Below are positions 1-5,336 of a stretch of 5,336 nt of DNA, piece by piece. The stretch comes from Anaerolineales bacterium (GTDB lineage: Bacteria > Chloroflexota > Anaerolineae > Anaerolineales > E44-bin32), in the NCBI GenBank assembly GCA_030608865.1, contig JAUWDI010000089.1:1-5336 (forward strand), given 5' to 3'. Position numbers and translations under genes: made by a program. Position 1 is the stretch's first letter. Every line of letters begins with the position of its first letter. A model generated the notes under the pieces. That model worked only from the letters and a program-made list of their open reading frames with translations. It was not told the origin of the DNA and ran no database searches.

Positions 1-7
1 CCGATCC

Positions 8-143
8 GTCATTTCGAGCGGAGCGAGAAATCCCTGAGGCGAAACTGGTGGATCTCAATAAACATTATGGAGATTTCTCTATGGATTTCTCCTGACTCTG
101 TCGAAGGGCTCCTTAGACAGGACATAGGCTCAGTCGAAATGGC
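8..143. repeat. Imperfect inverted-repeat element A
   Basis: The left arm at 8-33 (starting GTCATTTCGAGC and ending GAGAAATCC) is mirrored by two blocks on the right. GGATTTCTC at 83-91 is the complement of the left arm's inner end. GTCGAAATGGC at 133-143 is nearly the complement of its outer end, with two mismatches in 11 bases. The two right-hand blocks are separated by about 40 bases that contain a small inverted repeat of their own (CTGTC 98-102 with GACAG 116-120). This is the build of a palindromic intergenic repeat (REP- or MITE-like) that has taken an insertion or diverged. No transposase is present, so any mobility would have to be supplied elsewhere. Confidence 0.6.
34..64 (+). repeat. 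Diverged direct repeat, copy 1
   Basis: This 31-base stretch (CTGAGGCGAAAC, then TGGTGGATCTCAATAAACA) matches 296-326 at 25 of 31 positions by eye, with no gaps. It lies in the loop side of inverted-repeat element A. The sequence similarity ends within a few bases on both sides. Confidence 0.55.
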
Positions 144-146
144 CGA

Positions 147-249
147 TGTCATTCTGAGCCGAAGCGCAGCGTAGGTGAAGAATCTCGTTGTTGTCAGGAA
201 GTACTCGTAATGTCGAAGAACGAGATGCTTCGCTTCGCTCAGCATGACA
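147..249. repeat. Inverted-repeat element B (GTCATTCTGAGC family)
   Basis: The left arm at 147-189 begins TGTCATTCTGAG and ends AATCTCGTT. The right arm at 219-249 begins AACGAGATGC and ends GCTCAGCATGACA. Read on the opposite strand, the right arm matches the left at 29 of 31 aligned positions, with about 12 extra bases in the left arm (near 160-174). The spacer is 190-218. As RNA this would form a long hairpin. Repeats of this wording (CATTCTGAGC...GAAGAATCTC) recur in intergenic DNA of several environmental phyla, Chloroflexota among them, and are often mis-annotated as small proteins. Their function is unknown. Confidence 0.7.
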
Positions 250-295
250 CGTTCCCGCAACCTATCATTTAGAGAAACGGGTGAGTGTGAGTTCA

Positions 296-326
296 CTAAG
301 ACGAAACCGGTGTCTCTCAATCAACA
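296..326 (+). repeat. Diverged direct repeat, copy 2
   Basis: Partner of 34-64: CTAAGACGAAAC, then CGGTGTCTCTCAATCAACA. Mismatches fall at six positions (298, 301, 308, 313, 314 and 322). The two copies bracket the inner part of element A and all of element B, so they could be remnants of two tandem copies of one larger repeat unit. They begin 262 bases apart. Confidence 0.55.
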
Positions 327-357
327 GGCGAGAGGAAATATAGATGAAAATTCGGTT

Positions 358-385
358 TTGATTGCGTGCAACGCTGCTATATAAT
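358..385 (+). promoter_or_regulatory. Sigma-70-type promoter of the histidine kinase gene
   Basis: The -35 box TTGATT at 358-363 matches four of the six consensus bases. The -10 box TATAAT at 380-385 is perfect, and the spacer is 16 bases. Transcription would start near 392, giving a leader of about 30 bases before the start codon at 422. The -10 neighbourhood (CTGCTATATAATCTTG) is almost the same as that of the valS promoter at 3767-3780. Confidence 0.6.
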
Positions 386-421
386 CTTGTTCTATATGAA
401 TAGCAAAGGTACCTCACCTAG

Positions 422-3400
422 ATGACGCTTGAATTATGGGGCTTTTCGGGGAGCCCCTCGATTGGAATGCCGCTCCGTCCATCCGGCTATTTCCTCCTCC
501 TGGGGGAAATAGCGCTGCTGCTGGCGCTCCTTTTTATTCGCCAAGATTGGGCTAAGACCCGCCGTCAGGTTAACGGTTGGATTCGAGAGCCATCTTTTTT
601 GCTCCTGCTTCTCTCCGCGCCCCTCGCCGCTCAGCTCTTCATGATTCGGCTTCCAGCACCAGCGATGCTGGTTATTCCCGGGGTCCCACAAGGCGTAGAC
701 GGACCTGCCTTCTCGATTTTTGGAGCATTCCCCTGGCTGCTTGCGGCTGGTTTTCTGGGAGGGGGACCGGCGATTGTAATCGCCTTCGTGGGTGGGTTAG
801 CGCGCAGCGCTTGGGAGACGCACAGCATCCTCACCCCGCTGCACATGGCTCTTGTGGCTGCACTGGTTTCCTGGTTGTTGCGCCAGAATTATCGCGAGTG
901 GTTGGGGCGTGCAGGGCGCAACCCGCTCATCGCCGCTTTAATCGGTGGGCTTGCGCTGGGTACATTGCGCAGTGTGGAGCATTACATATACAGCGGGGGC
1001 AGTTTTTATGATGCCTTAGATTTTACATTTTCTCTGCTCCAACCCACGTATCTCGCGGCTTTAATTGAGATGGGTATCGCCGGCGGGATTTGCCTTTGGC
1101 TGCGCAATTCAGAACGCATACCCTGGTATACACCGCAGAGACTTGTGGTAGGGCCTTACAACCGATCGCTTGCAGCGCGGTTGCTTTCAACTCTAGTCGT
1201 GGTCGGTGTTATCTCAAGCAGCGTGCTGCTAATCGGGGATTGGGTCCTCGCACAGCAAGCAGCACAAGACCTTATTGAAAAACAGATGCTTCAGACCTCC
1301 GATCAAGTGTCGAGCACTATCCCATATTTCATCCAAACGGGAAGATCGATCGAAACCCACATAGCCGAGGAGCTTGGTCCAGCAGTTGAAGTCAGTAACG
1401 TCTCAGAAGAACAAATGAAGTCGTTCATGCGGACAATCGCCTTCTTCCGCACACTTGCCGTCTTCGATAAGGACAAGAATCAACTCGCTGTGTATCCCGC
1501 GGAGGGTATTCTGTCTGAAGGGACCCCTTTCGAGTTAGGAGCAGCTTTGGATGCTGCGCTCCTGGGTGTCTCGGAAGAGGTGGTCCTGCGACCGGATAGG
1601 GAATCTGCATCTGCTCGGTTGGCTTTCGTAACACCCGTTCGTTCCCCAGAAAACAATGAACCCATCGGTGCGATTGTGGGCGTGACGGATCTGGATACCA
1701 ATCCCTACCTCCTGCCGGTTATGGACATTATTAAAGGACTTGCTCCTGGTCAGGCTTTCATTATCGATGCAGATGGCACGATCCTTGTTCACAACGATCC
1801 ACGCCGCTTAATGCAGACATTTGAAAGCAGCGAGGTCGGTATCAATCAGGTGGTTTTAGAGACAGCTCCCGACGGCACTCGCCGTTTAGTCAACACGAAT
1901 GAAGTCAGCGGTTACCCTTGGCGAGTTGTTGTAACCGTGGCCCAGAGTGAGGTCCAGAAGCTGGCATTGCAGATCGCGGCTAACTTGTCTATCGTCGTCC
2001 TTGCGGTCGGCATTGTGATGCTCCTCGCGATCTATCTAATCAGCCGGAGATTAACGCAACCCCTGAGAATGATGGCGAGTGTTGCCCAGTCGATCGCACG
2101 CGGGAACCTGGAGCAGCCGGTGGTTGGTGAAGGTCAAGATGAAATAGGCCGCCTGGCTGTTTCTTTCGAGCGCATGCGCCGGCGCCTTAAGGCTCGCCTG
2201 GATGAAATGGGTTTGCTTCTCACCGCGAGCCAGCAGGTGGCGAGTTCTTTCAACCTCGACGAATCCCTGCCACCGATCCTTGCAGGAATAAAGGATCTTA
2301 CTCGCTCGGATTTTGTGCACCTTGCGCTAAGCCCGGATGACACGATCAACTTCCACATGGAAACTTACACTGCAGGCGAGGATCCCGGAAACTGGGCTGC
2401 GCTCGATGCTCAAATTCTTGAACTTTGTGAGACCTCGGGGAGATTCACACTCGAGAACCCGACACGGGCGAAAGCGGTGCTGGATATTCAATCCCTCGAA
2501 ACTCCCCTGGAAGCTATGACGGCTGTTCCACTTCAGAATGAAGATGCTTTTGTCGGCGTCCTATGGGTGGGTTACCGGCAGCCTCAAGTTTTTACCCCAG
2601 ATGCGCTGCGGCTCCTGTCAATCCTCTCAGGGCAGCTTGCGGTTGCCGTAGTGAATGCACGGCTGTATCAACAGGCGGAGCAAGAACGTCTGCAGCTCAC
2701 TGCTGTGCTTGAAACAACGCCGGATGCAGTTATTTTGATTGACACGGATGATCGCATCTCGCTCGCTAATCCAGCAGCAGAAGTCGTCTTGAAGCGCAGC
2801 GCAGAGGAATCTTTAGGTGAGCTGGTGGAAGAGTGTATCGAGTCGCAAGAGCTGCTCGATTTGCTTGGCGAACCAGAGTCGGAGTCACGTTCGGTGGAAA
2901 TCCATTTGGATAAAGGGCAAATCATGTTCGCCTCGATTTCGGATATCCACTCACCGAATGAGGGCACCTCAGGCCGTGTTTGCGTCCTGTGGGACATCAC
3001 TCATTACAAGAAGCTCGATACACTGAAGTCGGAGTTTGTCTCAACTGTAAGTCATGATTTGCGTGCGCCCTTAACGCTGATGCGCGGTTACGCCACCATG
3101 CTCAGTATGGTCGGGGCGATGAATGAACAGCAGAAGGAATTCATTAGTAAGATTCTCACAAGCGCAGACCAAATGGGAGAACTTATTGGGAATGTGCTGG
3201 ATCTAGGCAGGATAGAGGCTGGTGTCGGTCTTGAAGTGGAAACTATTCCGTTGGACTCCATCCTTGATGCGGTCTTGGACACATATCGACCTCAGGCTGT
3301 GAACAAGCAGATCACATTGGACGTAGAGCTTGAAGAGGAGATGGAGCCGGTCGAAGTCGATGCGACGCTCATCCGCCAGGCGATTGCGAATCTGGTCGAT

Positions 3401-3727
3401 AATGCCCTGAAATACACACCGGCTGACGGTCATGTCACCATCCATGCTGAGCAGCAGGAAGAATTCCAGATTGTACAGGTTAAGGACAATGGAATGGGCA
3501 TCGCTCCCACGGATCAGGCACGTCTGTTTGAGAAGTTCTATCGGGCCCGGGGGCGTGAGACTTTGAGCATTAAAGGTTCGGGTTTAGGCTTGGCGATCGT
3601 CAAGTCCATCGTTCAACAGCACGGCGGGAGAGTTGCAGTCGAGAGCAAGCTTGGTGAAGGCAGCACATTCACCATCTGGTTCCCAATTCGCCAGCCGGAA
3701 GAGGCGGAAGAAGCGGTAGTGGAGTAA
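422..3727 (+). CDS. Multi-sensor membrane histidine kinase (Cache-HAMP-GAF-PAS-HisKA-HATPase)
   Basis: A 1101-residue hybrid-free sensor kinase that would autophosphorylate on His and pass the phosphate to an unknown response regulator. Residues 20-228 hold about six hydrophobic helices, loosely like the LytS-type 5TM module. A helix at 249-276 leads to an extracytoplasmic sensor (about 277-515) with a Cache-like strand, GQAFIIDADGTILVHNDP (443-460). Then come a helix at 516-540, HAMP (about 541-592), GAF (about 600-748), PAS (about 755-862), and HisKA with phospho-acceptor H878 in STVSHDLRAPLT. The ATPase domain has the N box NLVDNALKYTP (N994), G1 DNGMGIA (1022-1028), F box FEKFY (1036-1040) and G2 GSGLGLAIV (1052-1060). 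All catalytic boxes are intact and there is no receiver domain. The ATG at 422 has only a weak ribosome site (AAAGG, 405-409); ATG 467 is an alternative. No response regulator is in view, so the signal and target are unknown. Confidence 0.93.
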   Translation: MTLELWGFSGSPSIGMPLRPSGYFLLLGEIALLLALLFIRQDWAKTRRQVNGWIREPSFLLLLLSAPLAAQLFMIRLPAPAMLVIPGVPQGVDGPAFSIFGAFPWLLAAGFLGGGPAIVIAFVGGLARSAWETHSILTPLHMALVAALVSWLLRQNYREWLGRAGRNPLIAALIGGLALGTLRSVEHYIYSGGSFYDALDFTFSLLQPTYLAALIEMGIAGGICLWLRNSERIPWYTPQRLVVGPYNRSLAARLLSTLVVVGVISSSVLLIGDWVLAQQAAQDLIEKQMLQTSDQVSSTIPYFIQTGRSIETHIAEELGPAVEVSNVSEEQMKSFMRTIAFFRTLAVFDKDKNQLAVYPAEGILSEGTPFELGAALDAALLGVSEEVVLRPDRESASARLAFVTPVRSPENNEPIGAIVGVTDLDTNPYLLPVMDIIKGLAPGQAFIIDADGTILVHNDPRRLMQTFESSEVGINQVVLETAPDGTRRLVNTNEVSGYPWRVVVTVAQSEVQKLALQIAANLSIVVLAVGIVMLLAIYLISRRLTQPLRMMASVAQSIARGNLEQPVVGEGQDEIGRLAVSFERMRRRLKARLDEMGLLLTASQQVASSFNLDESLPPILAGIKDLTRSDFVHLALSPDDTINFHMETYTAGEDPGNWAALDAQILELCETSGRFTLENPTRAKAVLDIQSLETPLEAMTAVPLQNEDAFVGVLWVGYRQPQVFTPDALRLLSILSGQLAVAVVNARLYQQAEQERLQLTAVLETTPDAVILIDTDDRISLANPAAEVVLKRSAEESLGELVEECIESQELLDLLGEPESESRSVEIHLDKGQIMFASISDIHSPNEGTSGRVCVLWDITHYKKLDTLKSEFVSTVSHDLRAPLTLMRGYATMLSMVGAMNEQQKEFISKILTSADQMGELIGNVLDLGRIEAGVGLEVETIPLDSILDAVLDTYRPQAVNKQITLDVELEEEMEPVEVDATLIRQAIANLVDNALKYTPADGHVTIHAEQQEEFQIVQVKDNGMGIAPTDQARLFEKFYRARGRETLSIKGSGLGLAIVKSIVQQHGGRVAVESKLGEGSTFTIWFPIRQPEEAEEAVVE

Positions 3728-3746
3728 GGCTGCTAATAGCGAAAAA

Positions 3747-3776
3747 TTGACGCTACACTTCATTCTCTGCTATAAT
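3747..3776 (+). promoter_or_regulatory. Sigma-70-type promoter of the valS leader
   Basis: The -35 box TTGACG (3747-3752) matches five of six consensus bases. The -10 box TATAAT (3771-3776) is perfect. The spacer is 18 bases and includes an extended -10 TG at 3768-3769. Transcription would begin near 3783, just ahead of T-box Stem I. The promoter starts only 20 bases after the kinase stop codon, so valS has its own promoter. Confidence 0.75.
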
Positions 3777-3892
3777 CTTGCCCAACAATCGAAGATAAAA
3801 GGCGTACATCATCAGGAGGAGTAAGCCGAAACGCGCTGACAGAGAAGGAGAGGCCAAAGTCTGAGAGCCCTCCGCAGCAGCAGCGGCTGAAC

Positions 3893-3895
3893 GTC
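3893..3895 (+). promoter_or_regulatory. T-box specifier codon GUC (valine)
   Basis: In the well-studied glyQS T-box the order is helix, GAA, one base, then the specifier triplet. Here CGGCU (3884-3888) is followed by GAA (3889-3891), C, and then GUC at 3893-3895. GUC is a valine codon readable by the GAC anticodon of tRNA-Val, which agrees with the downstream gene. The bulge UGGU (4032-4035) also fits an ACCA acceptor end, and A is the usual discriminator base of tRNA-Val. Confidence 0.8.
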
Positions 3896-4048
3896 GCCCG
3901 ATGCGCCCGCCGAAGAAACTGTTAGTAGGTCAACAGGAGTAGAGCGGCGCGGGTGAGCCCGTTACAGCGAAGCCTGGATGCTGGTCCAGGGCAATGAGAG
4001 CGCTCGTACAGGGATGTGCGGCGAACTGAGGTGGTACCGCGGAGGTTC

Positions 4049-4079
4049 AACCCTTCGTCCTCATGGACAAGGGGTTTTT
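4049..4079 (+). terminator. Intrinsic terminator of the valS T-box
   Basis: AACCCUUCGUCC (4049-4060) pairs with GGACAAGGGGUU (4065-4076) around a UCAU loop. There are 12 positions with one mismatch and one G-U pair. The U run is 4075-4079. The 5' arm shares bases 4059-4060 with the antiterminator, so only one of the two structures can form at a time. The terminator would be the default state when tRNA-Val is charged. Confidence 0.92.
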
Positions 4080-4112
4080 CTGTTTAATAGACCCTTAATG
4101 GGCCATTGAGAT

Positions 4113-4137
4113 CGAGGGATGAAAATCCATCCTCTCG
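4113..4137 (+). other. Small hairpin just before the valS ribosome site
   Basis: CGAG-GGAUG (4113-4121) can pair with CAUCC-U-CUCG (4128-4137) around the loop AAAAUC. That gives nine pairs with one bulged U. It ends at the edge of the Shine-Dalgarno sequence. An alternative pairing of CCUC (4131-4134) with GAGG (4140-4143) would instead cover part of the ribosome site. Whether either forms in the cell is unknown. Confidence 0.4.
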
Positions 4138-4144
4138 AGGAGGT
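4137..4144 (+). promoter_or_regulatory. Ribosome binding site of valS
   Basis: GAGGAGGT is a near-complete Shine-Dalgarno sequence with ten bases between it and the ATG at 4155. It fixes the start codon of valS. It is much stronger than the site before the kinase gene. Confidence 0.85.
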
Positions 4145-4154
4145 AGATTGAACG

Positions 4155-5336
4155 ATGTCTGATTTCAAGCTTGCCAAGACCTACGATTTTAATGATGTGG
4201 AAAGCCGGATTTACCAGTGGTGGGAAGAATCCGGGTATTTCACGCCGGAGATACAGCCGGGGGTTAAACCCTATGTCATCTCCATGCCACCTCCGAATGT
4301 CACCGGAGAGATGCATATTGGGCACGCCATGTTTGTCGCCATCGAGGATCTGATGATACGTCACAGCCGGATGACCGGCGTTCCGACGCTGTGGCTGCCG
4401 GGGACGGATCACGCCGGTATTGCCACCCAGCTTCAGGTCGAAAAATATCTTCTAAGGACGGATGAAGTCATGCGGGAAGAGATCGGACGCGAGGCGTTTG
4501 TCCAGAAAACCTGGGAATGGAAGGAAAAATATGGGGGAATCATCACGCAGCAGCTGCGCCGTCTCGGGGCTTCCTGCGATTGGACGCGAGAAAGATTTAC
4601 GCGCGATGAAGGTTTGTCCGCGGCAGTTCTGGAAGCCTTCGTCCGGCTGTATGAGAAAGGATACATTTACCGCGGGACGTATCTGATCAATTGGTCTCCA
4701 GGGCTCCAAACTGCGGTTAGCGATCTCGAGGTGGAATATCACGAAGAACAGGGTTTTCTGTATTACTTTAATTACCGCGTGGAAGGGTCTGATGAAAATA
4801 TCCCCGTGGCAACGACCAGACCTGAAACGATACTCGGCGATACAGCTGTAGCGATTCATCCCGAGGACAAACGGTATCAGCACCTTATCGGAAAGACGTG
4901 TCTCGTGCCCATTCTCGATCGTCAAATCCCGGTCATCGCCGATGATTACGTCGACCTGGAGTTTGGAACAGGTGCGCTAAAAATCACGCCCGGACATGAC
5001 CCGGCTGACTATGAGATTGGTCAGCGGCATAAACTACCGGTAATCAACATACTCAATGCGGATGCGACGATGAACGATGCGGCTGGCCCGTACGCCGGCT
5101 TGGATCGATTCGAGTGTCGCAAGAAGCTCTGGGCGGATATGGAAGCACAAGGGCTCACGTTGAAGACCGAGCCGTACACACTGCAGATTCCGCGCAGCCA
5201 ACGCGGCGGCGAAGTCGTTGAACCGATGGTATCGACGCAGTGGTTTGTCCGTATGGAATCACTCGCCGCGCCGGCGCTGGAAGCCGTGCGCAGTGGTCAA
5301 ATCCAGATCGTCCCCGAGAGATTTGAAAAGGTTTAT
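4155..5336 (+). CDS. valS: Valyl-tRNA synthetase, N-terminal part (cut by window end)
   Basis: Cytoplasmic class I synthetase that charges tRNA-Val with valine using ATP and hydrolyses mischarged Thr-tRNA-Val. The frame is open for 394 codons to the window edge; the family is usually about 870-950 residues, so more than half is missing. PPPNVTGEMHIGHA (45-58) contains the HIGH ATP-binding motif (54-57) in the ValRS wording, followed by LPGTDHAGIATQ (81-92). NWSPGLQTAVSDLEVEY (179-195) leads into the CP1 editing domain. That domain shows VATTRPETILGDTAVAIHP (218-236) and GTGALKITPGHDPADYEIG (271-289), which separate it from IleRS and LeuRS. MVSTQWFVRM (358-367) marks the return to the catalytic domain. 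KMSKS, the anticodon-binding domain and the C-terminal coiled coil lie outside the window. The start is set by the strong ribosome site, and expression is controlled by the upstream T-box. No frameshift is seen. Confidence 0.97.
   Translation, partial: MSDFKLAKTYDFNDVESRIYQWWEESGYFTPEIQPGVKPYVISMPPPNVTGEMHIGHAMFVAIEDLMIRHSRMTGVPTLWLPGTDHAGIATQLQVEKYLLRTDEVMREEIGREAFVQKTWEWKEKYGGIITQQLRRLGASCDWTRERFTRDEGLSAAVLEAFVRLYEKGYIYRGTYLINWSPGLQTAVSDLEVEYHEEQGFLYYFNYRVEGSDENIPVATTRPETILGDTAVAIHPEDKRYQHLIGKTCLVPILDRQIPVIADDYVDLEFGTGALKITPGHDPADYEIGQRHKLPVINILNADATMNDAAGPYAGLDRFECRKKLWADMEAQGLTLKTEPYTLQIPRSQRGGEVVEPMVSTQWFVRMESLAAPALEAVRSGQIQIVPERFEKVY

Larger units (their letters stand above)
1..421. other. 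Non-coding region: repeat nest plus kinase promoter
   Basis: No convincing gene lies here. The left three quarters consist of repeat elements, described separately: two imperfect inverted-repeat units and two copies of a diverged direct repeat. Bases 250-295 show nothing recognisable. Bases 327-421 are more AT-rich and carry the promoter and untranslated leader of the downstream kinase. A minus-strand reading frame across 9-320 is a by-product of the repeats, because its translation follows the repeat sequence (for example MLSEAKHL) and resembles no folded protein. Confidence 0.75.
3801..4079 (+). promoter_or_regulatory. T-box riboswitch leader, valine specificity (controls valS)
   Basis: A tRNA-sensing leader RNA that should allow valS transcription when uncharged tRNA-Val accumulates. 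Stem I closes with GGCG-UA-CAUC (3801-3810) against GAUGCGCC (3900-3907). Its loop-E motif pairs AGUA (3820-3823) with GAA (3889-3891), flanked by the helix AGCCG (3824-3828)/CGGCU (3884-3888). AGAGA (3841-3845) lies in the distal part. Stem II has its own loop-E motif: GAA 3912-3914 and AGUA 3938-3941, between CGCC (3908-3911)/GGCG (3946-3949) and CUGUU (3919-3923)/AACAG (3932-3936). A further hairpin, CCUGGA/UCCAGG, is at 3973-3990. Stem III is at 4001-4023. The conserved T-box AGGUGGUACCGCG is at 4029-4041. The antiterminator GAGG (4028-4031) would pair with CCUC (4059-4062), which competes with the terminator. Pairings were found by eye. Confidence 0.95.
3728..4154 (+). other. Regulatory intergenic region between kinase and valS
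   Basis: These 427 bases hold no gene. In order they carry a short spacer without a visible terminator (3728-3746), the valS promoter (3747-3776), the T-box leader (3801-4079), a short segment with a small hairpin (4113-4137), and the valS ribosome binding site (4137-4144). Confidence 0.85.

Noticed and set aside
9..320. Minus-strand reading frame of 103 residues across the repeat nest
   Set aside because: It runs through inverted repeats A and B. Its translation (MLSEAKHL, RFFTYAALRLRMT) is the typical by-product of this repeat family, and it has no domain-like pattern or ribosome site.
344..361. Five-codon open frame ATG AAA ATT CGG TTT TGA with AGAGG upstream
   Set aside because: It overlaps the -35 box of the kinase promoter and lies upstream of the predicted transcription start. 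It is too short to support as a leader peptide.
1..421. CRISPR array
   Set aside because: The repeats are inverted or present in only two diverged copies. There is no regular repeat-spacer spacing and no cas gene.
577..1011. Plus-strand 144-residue frame inside the kinase gene
   Set aside because: It is a shadow in another frame of the membrane-module coding sequence. It has no ribosome site and a composition typical of off-frame translation.
3728..3746. Possible terminator after the kinase stop (GCTAATAGC followed by an A run)
   Set aside because: The only hairpin has four pairs with a one-base loop and no U run on this strand, so it cannot be an intrinsic terminator.
3874..3884. GCAGCAGCAGC triplet repeat
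   Set aside because: It is only three to four units long and forms the 3' strand of T-box Stem I, pairing in part with GCUG at 3835-3838. It is not an independent repeat locus.
4452..4925. Minus-strand 157-residue frame opposite valS
   Set aside because: It lies entirely opposite the conserved valS coding sequence and shows no recognisable motif.

Overview
The window looks like a chromosomal stretch from a free-living bacterium, most likely a member of the Chloroflexota (Anaerolineae-like). This assignment is an inference. It rests on a T-box-controlled valyl-tRNA synthetase gene, a long multi-sensor histidine kinase of a type common in that phylum, and palindromic repeats of the 'GTCATTCTGAGC...GAAGAATCTCG' kind. 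No single feature proves it.

Layout: bases 1-421 hold no convincing gene. The left part (about 8-326) is a nest of interspersed repeats: two imperfect inverted-repeat units side by side, and a diverged 31-base direct repeat. The right part carries a sigma-70-type promoter (-35 at 358-363, -10 at 380-385). Bases 422-3727 encode one large membrane histidine kinase of 1101 residues. It has a multi-helix N-terminal membrane module, an extracytoplasmic Cache-like sensor, then HAMP, GAF, PAS, HisKA and HATPase_c domains. No response regulator is visible nearby, so it is an orphan within this window.

Bases 3728-4154 are regulatory. A strong extended -10 promoter (3747-3776) is followed by a T-box leader (3801-4079). 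In the T-box, Stem I presents GUC, a valine codon, in the specifier position. The conserved T-box bulge reads UGGU, matching the ACCA end expected for tRNA-Val. The leader ends in an intrinsic terminator whose 5' arm overlaps the antiterminator. A strong Shine-Dalgarno sequence then leads to valS (4155 to the window edge), which shows the catalytic HIGH region and the CP1 editing domain of ValRS and is cut by the end of the window.

How the parts work together: uncharged tRNA-Val should bind the leader, stabilise the antiterminator and let transcription enter valS. The kinase and valS have separate promoters and look functionally unrelated. However, no terminator is apparent between them, so kinase transcripts may also run into the T-box. 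No undescribed multi-gene system is evident. The points most worth checking are the repeat nest, the kinase's sensor architecture, the near-identical cores of the two promoters, and possible read-through into the T-box.
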